This document shows positions 1-13,600 of a stretch of 64,000 nt of DNA, piece by piece. Source of the stretch: Hericium rajendrae. Its lineage: Eukaryota > Basidiomycota > Agaricomycetes > Russulales > Hericiaceae. The position numbers were made by a program, and so were the translations under genes. The notes beneath the pieces are model-generated. The model was not told the origin of the DNA, did not search any database, and worked only from the letters and a program-made list of their open reading frames with translations. Numbering within the stretch: position 1 is the first letter of the stretch; the number at the start of each line of letters is the position of its first letter. The DNA is taken from positions 2,604,001 to 2,668,000 of the forward strand of contig CM065881.1 of NCBI GenBank assembly GCA_033439255.1, in the 5' to 3' direction.

Positions 1-3000
1 GCCACGCCCCTCAGTCACTCCTGTACCTGCCCGCCAGCTTCGCAGTCGACAGAACACTGCACCCACCTTGACGACGCCTCCAGTCGTACCAGAACCGTCT
101 CCCGCCGCCTCCTCGGAGGGCACCACCGCCGCTGCCAGCTCACAGGGCAACTCACCCCCTGCAGACCCGCCGCTTCCGTCTCCCCTCACACCGATACCAT
201 CAACCTCTCCCAAGCCGTCTTCTCCGTCCTTGTCTCCCTCGCCACCATCATCTCCCTCGCCGACGCCGTCTTCTCACTCCCGCCGCTCCTCGTCCGACTC
301 TGATACTGGCTTCGCTTTCGCCCACTCAAGCACAATGCCCAAGTCTTCTGCCCCACAAGCAACCTTCCACCAAGATGCCATGACCAAGCCGCCGCTGTTG
401 ACTGCGGGTGACATCTCTCCCGAGACTTTGGCGTCTTGGGAGGATGGTGCTTTGGGCTACTTCGCCTTTAAAGATGTCAAGGAAGCCGATCAGGTACGCC
501 TCGCGTCCTACGGCTTCCAAGACCCCCGCATACGCAGTTGGATCCGTCTGAGCCAAGCGACTCTGTTCGCGATGAAGTTCGACGCGTTTATGGCTGAGGT
601 CCGAGCCAAATGGCTACCGCGCGACTGGGTATCTCGGCTGTCCAATGTCCTTCTGAATGCCCGCCAGGGCTCCACGCCCTTCTGGACGTGGCAGATTGAC
701 ATGCAGTCCAAGAACGCCCTCCTTGCCGGTACGCCGGCTTGCCTCAACGAAGACGCCCTCCGCCGCAAGCTCGCCTCTGGAGTACACGAGGACGTTGCCA
801 CTGTCCTCGCACGCAAGAACTACGACTCCCTCTCCTTCGCTGACTGGTTAGACAAGGTGAAAGTAATCGACGAAGACCGCCAGGCTTTCGAGTCTCGCGT
901 GTCTGCCGAGGCAGCCGCCCGCGCACCCTATCGCACATCAGCTTCTACACCTCGTTCGACGTATCGCCCAGCGGCGGCCGCATCTGCGGCGCCCGCCTCA
1001 ACCGGCACATCCTCCCGCCGTGTTGCCTTGCCCAAACTCACCGACCGCAAACGCACACTCCTCACTGACCACCAGGGGTGTTTCAAGTGCCGCGTGTTCT
1101 ACGCTGGCCATCGTTCCGCCGAGTGCAAGTCCGACTTCCCCGATGGCGCAACATATAAGCCTCTTACTGAAAGTGCTGCATGCGCTGCTTCCAAGACTCA
1201 AGCCATCACGGTCGCCGCCGTTCTTCCCTCCTCTGTTGAGGACCCTTCGTGCGTCCTCGGCAATGGCACCGATTCTGATTGCGAGTCAGGGTGCGTCCTC
1301 CCGCCTTTTGTTTCCCCCTCGCTCGTTTGGCCCTGTCTCCCCGTCTCTTCCGCTTCATCCAACCCTTTCCCATTGCCCGTCAATGCACTCATTGACGATG
1401 GTGCTCAGACCGTACTGATCCGGCGCTCACTCGCCGTTGATCTCGGGTTGCGGCTCCGGCCCTTGCCCACACCGTTTCCTTTGGGTTCTGCCTTCGCAGG
1501 GGAAGGGGATAAGACTCGTTCTGTTTCTGCATCACATTGGGTCAAACTTTCCCTTTCATCGACCGATTTTACCTATACCTCACGTTCTGTTCGCGCTATT
1601 GTTGCGCCCGATTCCCTTTGTTCTCCCATCATTCTCGGTCTACCTTTTCTCGTGCATAATCGCCTGGTCATCGACCACAGCGCACGGACTTGTATCGACA
1701 AAGACTCTGGTTCTGATCTCCTGCATCCCGTTCCTGTTTCCCGGCCCGTTCCCGCTCATGTAGCCGCCGCAGCACTCAAAGATGAGCAGCTTCGCATTTG
1801 CACAATACACATCAATGTCCAAAAAGAGCTTAAGGCTCGATTTGCGGACAAACCTCGTGTCCCAGCGTCTTGTGTCACACAGGTTGATATTGTCGCCGCC
1901 GTGCGTCAACGGATTGATGGTCTGGCCTACGGGGAATACCTCCAATCTCTGAATCGGAGGATGAAAGATCGATTTTCTGACCGCTTTCCCGAGGACATCC
2001 CGCATGTCGACGATTTGCCCACCGACATCGTCCATCGCATTGTACTCAAGAAAGCGGACTTCACCCTCAAGCGGCGCAACTATACTTGCCCGAAGAAATA
2101 CCGCGAGGCTTGGAAGACCCTCCTCGACCAGCATTTAGCTGCTGGCCGTATCCGGCCTTCTGACTCGCCGTACGCTTCTCCTTCCTTTATTGTTCCGAAA
2201 GCTGACCCAAATGCCTTACCGCGCTGGGTCAATGACTTTCGTTTTCTGAACGACAACACCGTTCCCGATAACTTTCCCCTCCCGCGCATTGAGGACATAC
2301 TCTCCGACTGCGCCAAAGGTAAGATATGGGGAAAAATTGACATGACGAACTCCTTTTTCCAAACCCGCATGCACCCCGACGACATCAAGTACACTGCCGT
2401 TACCACCCCGTTCGGCCTCTATGAATGGGTTGTCATGCCCATGGGTGGCCGTAACGCCCCGTCAACGCACCAACGTCGCATGACCGCAGCGCTCCGCCCA
2501 TATATTGGTAAATTTTGTCACGTCTATCTTGATGACATCATTATCTGGTCCCAAACGGTGGAAGAACATGAGAAGAATGTTGCGCTAGTGCTCGAAGCGT
2601 TACGTGCCGCTCATCTCTATTGCTCGCCGAAGAAGACTGACCTTTTCTGCCTTTCGGTCACCTTTCTTGGCCACCATATTTCCCGCGATGATATCTCCGC
2701 GGATGTCGGCAAAGTTTCTCGCATCCTCAACTGGCCGACGCCCACATGCGCATCAGATACCCGTTCTTTCCTTGGACTTGTTTGCTACATTTCCTCATTC
2801 CTCCCCGGTCTGGCTGAACATACTGCGCTACTCACATCACTGACGACGAAACTTGCGGAGACTACCTGGCCTGGCTGGCAGGATGAACACGAGCTTGCTT
2901 TTCGTGCCATCAAAAGTCTTGTCGTCAGTCGTGAGTGTCTTACGACCATTGATCATGATAACATGGGAGATAACAAAATCTTTGTTACATGCGATGCGAG

Positions 3001-5243
3001 CGACCGCCGCACTGGTGCTTGTCTCTCGTATGGCCCCACCTGGGAATCTGCCCGCCCAGTCGCCTTCGATTCCATGCAGTACACGCCCGCACAGAAAAAT
3101 TACCCTGTTCACGAACGGGAGCTTCTCGCAATCGTACGCGCTCTGGATCGCTGGCGAGTAGACCTTCTTGGCATGCCTTTCATTGTTCGTTCTGACCATC
3201 GGACCCTTGAACATTTCATGCGACAACCCGATCTGTCTCGCCGCCAAGCTCGCTGGGCCGAATTTCTTGCCCAGTACGATTTCCAGATTGAGTATCTCCC
3301 TGGCCCCGACAACACCGTTGCCGATGCCCTGTCGCGTCTCCCCGATGATCCTCGTGAAGCGGTCGTGCGGCCCGATCCTGCTGATCAGGAGATCCCCGAG
3401 CTTTTCCGCGCTGCTGATGATGAGGTGGACGATGGCCCCCTCGCCATTGTCTCTGCTGTCACCCTCGCACTGTCCGTTGACAGTAGCTTTGTCGCGCAGA
3501 TCAAGAGTGGATACAACACTGACCCCTTTGCGACTCGCCTCCGCGCCAATATGGCCAGCATGCTGGCGCTGTCGAACGTCATGGTTTACTCTACCTGGGT
3601 GAACGTCTGGTCATTCCGCGGGTTCCGGCTGTCCGCGAGCTGCTTTTCCGCCTTGCGCATGATGCCCTCGGCCATTTCGGAACTGACAAGACGTACAACA
3701 CACTTCGTGACTCGTACTACTGGCCTGGCATGCATAAAGACATCGAATCCGGGTACGTGCCTGGTTGTTCTGACTGTCAACGCAATAAGTCGTCGTCACA
3801 GAAGCCCGCTGGTCCGCTCCACCCTTTACCCGTTCCGGATGCCCGTGGCGACAGCGTCGCGATTGATTTCATTGGTCCACTGCCAGAAGACGATGGCTAC
3901 AATTGCATCGTCTCCATGACCGATAGATCCGGTGCGGATATCCAAATCATCCCGTCCCGCACTGATATCTCTGCCGAAGATTTTGCTACCTTGTTCTTCA
4001 CACACTGGTACTGTCTCCATGGACTACCATGTGATATTGTTTCCGATCGGGACAAACTTTTCGTCTCCCGTTTCTGGCGTGCCCTTCATGCCCTCACTGG
4101 CGTCGATCTCAAAATGTCCTCTGCTTTCCATCCGGAAACAGATGGTGCTAGCGAACGCTCCAATAAAACCATAAATCAGTGTCTACGCTATCACGTAGAT
4201 CACCACCAACGTGGTTGGGCGAAAGCCCTTCCTTTGGTGCGTTTTCATATCATGAGCACCGTAAACAAGTCCACTGGTTTCTCCCCCTTCCAGGTCTTGA
4301 CTGGACGGAGTCCGCGGCTTATATCTCCGCTCTCCCCCGATCATCTTGCCCGCGTTGCCGCCGATTTCCCCATGGCTTCCGACGCCGCTGCTACCCTCAT
4401 CCAGCACATTCACGCAATTTCGAATGCGGCCCTCGACAGCCTGGCCGCCGCTAAGCTCGACCAGGCTGAGTTCGCAAACCGTTCCCGTGGCCCCGAACCC
4501 GTTTTCGCTGTTGGCGACCGCGTCCTGCTATCCACCTTGCACCGTCGCCGCGATTTCTCCTCCTCCGACTCGCCTCGCGTCGCGAAGTTTCTCCCACGCT
4601 ATGATGGGCCCTATACGGTAACCAAGGCCTCGCCCGCCCACAGCTCTTACACGCTCGACCTACCCAATACACCGGGCACCTTCCCGACCTTCCATGCCCG
4701 CCTGCTCAAGCGCTTCGTGCCGAATGACGACCAGGCCTACCCGACGCGCAAACTCGAACGGCCCGGCCCGGTCGTAAATGATGGATTAGAGGAATGGGTA
4801 GTGGATGCCATTGTTGCTGCCCGCCGTCGTGGACGGGGGTGGCAATTTCGAGTCCGCTGGGCTGGTTGGGGACAGGAAGATTTGCATTGGTTGCCTTTCT
4901 CCGAGCTTCAAGACTGTGAAGCCCTCGACACCTGGCTTCGACTCAACCCCACCCTCGGCCCCCGCATGCGCACAACTCGCGCCCGCCGACCCCGATGACC
5001 ATGTCTTTCTTTCCACGGAGGGGAAGGGTGTAAGCACGTGCTTACGACGCTTCTGTGTCTGTCTGTTTATGGATGTCTGCTTGTCCGTATAACTACCTGA
5101 CGCATACATGTTCATGTTCGGATCCCCCCTTTGTCTCTTACTATACGTTCTCTCTCTCTCTCGCTCTTGCAATCCCACGCTTTGGTCCTTTCAGTTTCCT
5201 CGTCTGCCGTCTCGTTAGTGTCGCCGACCCACCTCGGCCTCCA
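1..5243 (+). mobile_element. Ty3/Gypsy LTR retroelement (chromovirus type), fossil
   Basis: The parts appear in Ty3/Gypsy order. A Ser/Pro-rich gag lies from about 68, with a CCHC-like knuckle (CFKCRVFYAGHRSAEC) near 1080-1130. Then come an aspartic protease (ALIDDGAQTVLI) near 1385-1420, reverse transcriptase (YLDDII) near 2100-2700, RNase H near 2980-3350, integrase with HHCC and DDE regions near 3640-4400, and a C-terminal chromodomain near 4795-4950. The 5' LTR lies left of the window, and a 3' LTR follows at 5029. The element looks nearly whole, with about one break in its coding part, so it is probably young. Age cannot be taken from LTR divergence because only one LTR is visible. It sits inside an F-box gene. 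Confidence 0.93.
5029..5243 (+). repeat. 3' LTR of the Ty3/Gypsy element
   Basis: A purine-rich tract (GGAGGGGAAGGG) ends just before TGTAAGCACGTGCTTAC, a TG start that carries a 16-nt perfect palindrome. The right end is placed at a CA near 5243, because the minus-strand F-box coding sense resumes immediately beyond it. The LTR is short, about 215 bp. The end is inferred and could be off by a few bases. The 5' copy is outside the window, so target-site duplication could not be read. Confidence 0.6.
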
Positions 5244-5963
5244 CAGCTGTGGGCATGAACACTGAACGGATGTTACCGTGTGCTGCAAAAGTCCAAGATC
5301 GCCTTGGGACCACAGATAGGTTCCCACGTAGAGCTTCTGTAACAATGGACCTGCAAAGAAATCGATATATGGGAATGTGGTCAAGCTCGGATGCTGCCAA
5401 ACGAGACCCCGAAGAGATGGTGTGAGAAGGGTAGGGTGATCAGGCTGCACGAAGATTGGGTTATCAGACCGTTGAATGAGTTTGAGGACATCGAAAAGTA
5501 TTGTGGGGAAGCCATCCCTAGATGATACTCGCAGATACTTGATACGACGAGAGTAGTAGAGAAATCTGCTCATGACTGGGCCGCAGAAACAATCTATGAT
5601 ATCCTGAAATCCATGACCGACACCAAAAGTCAGTCATGGAAGGTATAACCGGTGGTATGGCCCTACCGAGAGAAGATCCCGTGGAACCGTTTGTCTGTTG
5701 AACTCTTGCAACCAGTTCACGGCGTCCATAGTATCCATATTTATGAAAAAGCTCAGCAATGGCTTCAGGGACTGCATGCTATGCCATAGAGTGTCCAGAC
5801 CGGGTTCCAAGAACTGTTTGCAGGTCAATGCCACAGCCAAAGCATCTTTCCTCTTCTCTGGCTCCCCAATGCCGATCATGGACAAAGATTCATGGTCAGT
5901 AGGAAGAGCAACGTTATCAACGATTTCATTGACAATCTCGGAAACTTTGAGACATCGGTGCAT
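5244..5963 (-). pseudogene. F-box protein gene, 3' end cut off by the retroelement
   Basis: Minus-strand coding sense begins at MHRCLKVSEIVNEIV, the usual opening of basidiomycete F-box proteins. It continues through ALTCKQFLEPGLDTLW (the F-box core and its conserved Leu/Trp tail) to about 5641. After an intron-like gap it resumes near 5595 and runs to a leucine-rich segment ending CPQL at about 5244, exactly where the LTR starts. F-box proteins of this family are normally 400-600 residues and pass selected targets to SCF ubiquitin ligase; here only about 210-230 remain. An exact intron between the two pieces could not be fixed. The missing half may lie left of the element. ATG 5985-5987 is an alternative start. 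Confidence 0.72.
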
Positions 5964-5989
5964 GATTCCGAGATTGGTGAGTGGCACTA

Positions 5990-6612
5990 GTCTGCTTTCT
6001 GATATGGGTTTCTTAACGGGACCCCCCTTATCAGACGGGGTTTGAATTGAATGAGGGGGCGGAGCTCAAATCAGGAGAGAAATTAAGTTATCAATTGAGC
6101 TTAACTTACTGGCCCACCGCACCGGCCCCATCGTCTTTGCAGCAGCCAAAGGTGAACCTGTCGCACCAGGACATGCAGAGGTAATTACCGGAGAGGAGCA
6201 ATGCCTGGGTGAAAAATAAAAACGTAATCGACGCCCAATCCACAGCCAGGGGAAGGTGCGCGACGCCGGGATTCGAACCAAAAATGTCGAGAGCTCAACG
6301 CATCCCAGTTAGCCCACTGAGCTATAATGCCGATACTACTAACCCTCATGCATATATTAAGACGTGTTGGCGCCCTCCGGGGGGCTGCGGAGTGGGTTGG
6401 GTCGCTCAAGTGAGTATCGAAATCCTCATGGTTGCCTCTTCATGGCACTGTGCATGGCTCTTGTCAAGTATCCAGAGGAATATGCATCAGTTGTGGAATC
6501 ATGGCACAATGCGCTATATTGTGTGATGTGCCGACTCTCGGCGAGAAGCTTAGCGGTGGCTGACGGTGGCTGAGGCGACCCCCCGTTAAGGCAGGGGATA
6601 TAGAAAGCAGAC
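5990..6612. repeat. Element of about 0.62 kb with terminal inverted repeats
   Basis: The left end (5990-6020, beginning GTCTGCTTTCT) and the right end (6582-6612, ending AGAAAGCAGAC) are inverted copies. The outer 11 bp are identical, and so is an inner block around CCCGTTAAG. No long ORF is present. A tRNA-like segment lies inside at 6257-6331. This looks like a MITE or a pol III-driven non-autonomous element. No clear target-site duplication was seen, which weakens the case. It sits directly upstream of the F-box relic. Confidence 0.45.
6257..6331 (-). other. tRNA-like relic with A-box and B-box
   Basis: On the minus strand TAGCTCAGTGGG matches the tRNA A-box and GGTTCGAATCCC matches the B-box, at normal tRNA spacing. 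The acceptor and T-stem do not pair properly and no clean anticodon arm forms. It is therefore not a working tRNA. It is more likely a tRNA pseudogene or the head of a SINE-like element, and it lies within the inverted-repeat element described at 5990-6612. Confidence 0.5.
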
Positions 6613-6623
6613 GTCAGACAGAT

Positions 6624-6731
6624 GATCCTGAGGCACGAAGCGTTGAGTCCTGTCTACTCTGCCTCTGGGAGACTAGACGATCCTGAGGCACGAAGCGTTG
6701 AGTCCTGTCTACTCTGCCTCTGGGAGACTAA
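6624..6731. repeat. Tandem duplication, 55-bp unit x 2
   Basis: The block starting GATCCTGAGGCACGAAGCG is followed at exactly 55 bp by a second, practically identical copy, and the match ends at GGGAGACTA. Near-identity implies a recent duplication. No coding sense. Confidence 0.9.
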
Positions 6732-7675
6732 GTGGCACTGGCTATGCGAGAGCCTTCGAACGGTCGTTACTTGAGCAAGACTGGCTGTCGCGACGTAACT
6801 AGACTTCTCTCTGCGAGACGTCACACACCAGTCAGATGAATTACAAGGTCGTAGACAAATGGCAGCATGGGCGTACTATTTCACTTGCTTTGAAGGTTGG
6901 AGATTCTAAGCAGCGACGATTTGAAGCCGGCAGGAGCAAGGGTAATTTGGCCATTCCCGGGCGCGTATGCGAGATCAAGCGCTCCAATTCAGGCACGCGT
7001 TATTCGGCGCAAGCACAAAGATCTACGTACCACGTGCTATTCGTACAAGCTTTTTTAGATTGATTTGTGCTCGAAATTCAGCCTCAAAGCTTGACAATGC
7101 TCGACAGGCTTTCCAGCATTATTGAAGGCAGCCAACCACACATCTCAACCTATCGAGCGGAAGAAAATACGTTGCCATTATGATAGTAGTTGGTACACAT
7201 GGCATTCGTAAAGACAAGATGAAGGTGGAGATGGATATATGGAACAAATAACCGTGACGGACTCCATAAAGAAAAATCCGCACTTCTCAAGTCCAATCCA
7301 GCCGGAGATTAAGCGGCTGGAAATCACATTTATGTTGGCACTTCACCAGAACCGGAGCAGGGTGGATGCGTTAAAGCACTGTCCGGGCAGAAAGAGGCCT
7401 AGGAAGAGAAAAGAAATAGCACACCGTTCAGTCAATGTAGATGGAGAGCTGCGCTAAGATGTTGAACCATGTAAAAAAAAGTCGTAACTGAAGTTAGAGA
7501 GGTCAAGGATGTGCTTGAACTGGGCAGGAGAAAAGAAAAAACTCGAGAAAACTGAGGATTATATACGATCGCGCGATCAATCTTCAAATAGATGCAAATA
7601 GAGGCCGGCACCGCACACGCGATCAAGACGCGCTCATTGTTAGTGGCAGTCGCGTCCACTTTCCATGCACTCCTA
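6732..7675. other. Upstream region of TEL1, no gene seen
   Basis: This stretch is A+T-richer than the genes and has only short, unconvincing open frames. It should contain the TEL1 promoter and leader. No TATA box or other site could be assigned with confidence. Confidence 0.5.
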
Positions 7676-10600
7676 ATGAACAATCTCAAAGCAGTCCTCA
7701 ATCAACTCAGAAGCGACAAAGTCAAGGAAAGACAGGAAGGAATCAACTCGCTACGTAATGCCTTTGCTCGTGATTCTGCTATTGACTCCATCGACGAAGC
7801 TGGCGATGGACGCGCCTGGCTTGTCGTCTTCCAGGCACTGTTCACCGCGGTCGTAAACGAGAAGGCAGCTTGTACCAAGAAAACGACGAAAAGCTCAGGT
7901 CCTACGGCTGCTGCTCTGAAGAGACTCAACGATGCTGCTTCTGCAGTTCGGTGGCTCACGGAACGATGCGTGCAGCGGCTTAGCAAGAAGGTTGTGAAGC
8001 CTCTCCTTAACCACCTTTTCCAGACAATGGTTCACCAAGGACAGCTGTATAGCCCCGTTTCGCTGGATTATGTCAAAGCTATCCGATGTATTGTCAGCTA
8101 TGCTCCACATCTGGAGCATCTGGATGAGGAACACTGGTTGCGTGCAGCAGAAATGGGATTTAACGTTGTGTTGCGAGACTCCTTAAGGACGAGGCTTGAT
8201 GACGATGAAGATTTGCACGAGGACGGTATGGATGGTGGAACGGATGCCGGTGACTCGGTTATGGAACGCGAAGAGGACGATGTCGACGAATTACCATCCA
8301 CTTCGGCGGGAGGTCGTTCTCTGAAGCGACGATGGAGGGAAGGGAGCGCTACCCCAGGCCCTTCGCGGCGTCGAGGTACGCCTTTGTTACCTCGGACACA
8401 GGCGGTTTCTCTTGAGCAGATCGAGTTCACGTCTCTACTCGTCGTTCTTTTGGTCCATCCATCGGCTCCTCTCCTCTCTTCCAATCACCCCAACCTTGCA
8501 TCAGGAGTTCTTAAGCGACTCTTACGATTCATCCGTCTCTACCCCGTGGATACGTCTTTGCATCAAGACTACCTACTGGCCCTGTCTGCAACCTTGTCAC
8601 ATGTTGCACTGAACAAGAGAGACGCTGTCACCCATTTCGCACGAGGCGCTTGGGACCATTTGATCGGACTATGGGGCACCAAGAACAAGGGCATGAAAGA
8701 AGGTCTGGTGGTCGTCCTTCGAATGTTGCTTCCTTTCTATACCGCAAGCGAATCACGACGGGAGGGGATCGATCCAGATTTCAATCACATGGACGGCGTT
8801 GCTAAATTATGGCAACTGCTGGACGGCGAGGCTGATAGTCGTTGGGGAATAGATGGATTGTCCCTGGAATGTTTGAGGTTCGAAATTTCCCAGAGCAGAG
8901 GCTCTCAGCTCGAGGCATTCATTGCTCGAACGTTTCGGTACGGGTGGAATTTCGACTCTTCCCAAGCACTGGCATGGGCAATTCTTGAATTGCAAGCGGA
9001 CTGTGCAGCAAAGGTAAAAATGATTTCACTACGATGATCATAAAGCTGACGAGATTGCATGGCCAGCTCTACGTTCAGTCCGAATCCATTCACTCTCCTC
9101 GACGAAATTATGGCAAGAAGGAAGGAAAGAGGATTAAGCTCGACAATCCGATATCATCTCTCCTAGACTCCATCAGGGTTCACGCAGCTTCGTCTATCCG
9201 TGCTTATCACCTACAAATCCTACTATTTTTCATTGACAGGCACTGGACGACATTGCACGAGGGTCTACAACAGAACGTCATGTCCACATTACTTCAATTC
9301 GTGTCGTTTGACGACGCCATTATCCAATCCTGGACGTTCTTGTGCTTCGCTGCAATTGCTGAGCGACAAGTTTCCTCGAGTTCATCCAACCCTAAATGCG
9401 TCAGCGGACCGTCAGTTTGGGATCCCATCTGGACACATGCAATGCGTCGCGCTGATGTGCCCATTGTCTGTCGAGCAGCGTGCCATGCCGCCTACATCCT
9501 TCTTCTTCACATGAAATCCCTCCTCACGTCGCAGCGCGTCCTACTCGAAATTGAGACCTTCGCCAAGGACCTTGATGTACAGGGCCCTCCATTCCCTCAC
9601 GATTCAGTATGCATATTCCTATCGCTATGTCTACAGGTCGCCAGTCAAGACATGCGCCTGTATCGCATGCATATCGAAGACAAGGTCTTGAGCTGGTTGA
9701 TCGATAACTGGAGCCTTAACGCATCGCGGACCGCCGGAACTGGCTCCTCCCCTGGTGGAAAACCGAAGATATCCCCACCAATGGTTAGTGACATTATGAT
9801 GGTTCTGGAGAGCATATGCGGACTTTCCAAGCGCAGCACGCTTATCTGCCGCACGATGCTGCCCGAATGCGCGATCGTGGATGAAATGAGAGAAGAGCGA
9901 CAGACGGCTGTAATCCGAATGTTCCTTCTTCATGCTGAGCTTCCTCGTTTTCGTCATCCTCAGTCAACTGCATCAAGCTCCCCGACCTTAACGGTGTCAG
10001 TTCAGACCAGCGTCCGTCGGGCGGAAGAACTAGCTCAACCTGGAAATCGAGAGCGGAGGGTTTCTAGTGGCTTGTTAAAGCTCCTTGAACCCTTGGTTTG
10101 GGAGAATGGAACGGGTACGGATGGGCACATTGCTGCAGAGAGAGCTCGTCGACTGCTGGACGTTGCTGTCATCGCGATCTGTTTTGAATCGCTCCTTGTC
10201 TTCAACGGTATCAAATCCAACAAGAGAGTGCTACAGACGGCTTGCAAGGTCGTCTCGCAGATTACGCCTCTGCTCACAAACCGGAGATGGACGATGGAAG
10301 AGAAGACTTTAGTCCTCATGGGATTTGAGCCTCTCGTTCTGGCCAGCGAAGAACAGGAGGATTCGGCTTGGACCGGCTTGTTGCCACCTGACGAAGGGAC
10401 GGGAATCCGAAAGCAAGTCCTGAAGTCCCTGACAATGAATGCAGCGCAGGATACCACGCGAGCTGTCGCTGACCAGCGAAAACTGCAACGGACGACATGG
10501 CAATTATCAGATGTAAGCTTAAATACCTTGCGTTGCATCATCATACTCATGAAGGACTAGATCCAAGATACCTTCGCGGAGGTGCTGGTTGCAGTGAGAG

Positions 10601-13600
10601 AAGTGCTTCGGACCATTCTGAGCAAACTTGCTGGGGAAACAAAATCATCTATCGCCATGGATGTCGATGACAAAGACGATTTCGCTCCTGTTCGGACAGC
10701 AGCTCAAGTTACTCAGCCGGAGGCGCAGAAGCAGACAGGCGGTCTGACTCATTCGCAGTATATTCTGTCGATATGCGTATCCTTTCTGGCGCTTGGACCA
10801 ACACTTCAGTCGGCGTCCGGCGAAGCCACTAGGGACAGGGAGCTGGCCGACATCATCCTCAACACTGACGGTGATGAATTTTTGGTGGCGGGACCAGCGT
10901 ATTTTGCCGGCGTGCGACAGAAGACCCTCAATCTCAGTCTGAATACCCTGGACAACTTTTTGGATAAGTTTGAATCTCTTCTCAAACAATACCCTTACGC
11001 AAGGGCTGAGCGATTGCAACTGCTCACTGTGCAATTGCTAGACTCTACATCTCATCTTTGGGTGCAAGACTCGGTCATGAATTCTGCGGTAGGAGAAAAT
11101 ATTCGCGCTCTTTGTCACTGGCTACTTCAGACGCTCAATAACAAACAAATCCGATCGTGGAGAGTACGTGATAACGTCGTGGCTTTCCTAGATCGCTACC
11201 TTGCCCAGGATCCTATGGAGCAAGCATGGTTCATCCGATCTCCTGACCTCAGCGAGGAGGAGGATGAGCCCCCACCAATGCCGACAGCTGTTCTCCCTGA
11301 GCTAGGTTCTGATGAGGATATCCGTGTGCGTTTCAGAGTCGCAAGTGCCAATGCACGACTGTTCGGTCTAGCAAGGATTAGAGGAGATGACCCGATGCCT
11401 CTTTACAAGATAATTGGAGACCACCTATGCAAAAATCTGGAGCTGTACGTGTTTATAGCTCTTTACTCGATGCATTCTGACTCAATATCTGTAGCTATGA
11501 GCCCATGTTAACTCGATTGCTGACTTTGGGCAGCATCATGGTGGTCAGCTCCGCCGTCCGACGCGGCCCGTATTGGCATCTCCTCGAGACCTGCCATTAT
11601 ACAGAAACATATACCCGTCATATCGAGTGTATATTGAACGGTGTCTCGGAGCGCATGGGTCTTTCCAAGCCTTCGGACCTCTTTGAAGTCTATGCGTCCC
11701 AAGTTGCGGCCTCCATACACAAAGCGAAAGCCGACTTTTTGCGATTCCCCCCGAGCGTGATGGGCTATCATGATAGGAAGGAGTGTGCCAAAGCTGCATT
11801 CCATGCCTTCGCACCGGCAGCCGTCCTGGTTCGTGGCGATCAGCAGAACATTGAACGCGGCAGGCAAAGCTTTATCAATCACTGCAAAGCCATTCAAATA
11901 CCAGTGACCGAGGGCTTTCGTGACTGCTTTGCTGAAATCTTTGGCTACGACTTGACGACCACTGTCGATTTGCTGCAGGCCGCAGGCGCACCCATTATAC
12001 CTCCAGATCTCGAGCAGCGTATGATTTCTACAACTGAAAGCTGGGGAGATGCCTTTTCTGCTGCAGATGCTTTGCAAAGCAATATGGATACAATCGTGGT
12101 ATCCATCTTACAAACGCTTGGAGACCAAGATGTACAGGAAGGAGGACCAATCCTACAAGAATTGCGTTTGACGCAGTCGGAGCGCGCTGCACTCATATTC
12201 CAAGTCCTGACTCGTTATCGCCACCTTCAGAACATAAGGATGCATCAGCCAAACTTACCATATTTTGGTACTGCGACCATTCTTTCGGCTCTCCAGTGGT
12301 TCAGCGATCGCCTTCCCGCTGTAGCAACTGCTGCTACCTCCTACCACGTCCTTCATCAAATGATCGCACGTATACAAACTTCCCCCCTGGTCAATGAGCA
12401 GATTCGATCGCTGAACGCCTTGTGCCTTTGGATAGCTTGTCATTACCGGCATTTTCGTGAACCAATCCTGCTTCACACCCTCACCAATGCTGCCTCATCT
12501 CTACTCGCTCAATTTGATCTGGCGCGAGGGGCTCAGTCCATTCTGGAATGGGCCTTTGGACAGTATGCGAAGACGAAGGACAAAGATGGGAGATTGGCAG
12601 ACGTGCTTATCCGTATCTGTTCCCTGGCTCATGACTATTCACTTAGTGACGACATTCAAGTCTCTGAACTTGGTTTAGACTTGATACGGTGGTTGGAACA
12701 ACACGTCATCCAGCTCGCGCAGCTTCCCCACGTCAAATCGCAAATCGTCAAGGCACTCCCTGCTTGGCCTCGCGAGCCATGCGCTGAATTGATGTCCATC
12801 TATCAGGAAGTCCCATCTCATAGCCTCTCTTCTGTGCTTGCAGATCCCCGGATTGCATCGAACAAGTTCCGAGTTGTACGCAGGCTGCGCGATCTCTCCC
12901 TTGACGGAAAATACCCTGATCCACAGTTTTCCCGAATTGACTTCTGGCGTTTGAAGGAGTGCATACCTCCTCCCTCTCGACTGCAAGACGATGACATCAG
13001 TGCTTTTGCAGCTTTGCTTCTTCTGCACAAGGGCCAGATCTATAGTTTCGGCATCAATCCTTTGAGTGGACAACTGGGCCACAATCACCACGCTCTTTTC
13101 CGACAACGAAGTGCTACAAGCTCATCGGCTGGTGAAGGTCCACGAGGGCCTGAACAATCTATCCTGGAATTCCTCCTCGCAATGCTGGATGCAGACTCAT
13201 CACCGAGTGTCCATACTGCCTACCACGTCCTACGTTGTTTGGCGTCAACGCACTTTCCAGAGACTCAGGTTTGGAGCGCCGAACAGACTGCTGAGTTGGA
13301 ATACTTTCGTGTGTGTCCTCAGACACCTGCCGTGAGGCGGCCTACAGATCTCAAGGTGCTGCTGACTGAGGCTCATATACGGAAGGCTGCTGACTTCCAT
13401 GCATGGATATCTGAGACTGCCACTCTGCTGGGCGACGCGCTCGCAACGGAGAAGCCTTTCTACGGTCAATTAGCACCTATATTGCGATCAGATGTTTCCT
13501 TCGCAGAGGAAACATTGCCCATCCTTGTCCATACAATCCTATCCAAAGAAGTGAAGTCTGAAGGCCAACCTCTCCGATCTTTGCTCTCGAAACATTTCAC

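Noticed and set aside
5030-5045. The perfect palindrome GTAAGCACGTGCTTAC as a host operator
   Set aside because: It lies at the very start of the LTR and is more simply an LTR terminal feature.
6257-6331. A functional tRNA gene
   Set aside because: A- and B-boxes are present but the acceptor and T-stems do not pair and no proper anticodon arm forms.
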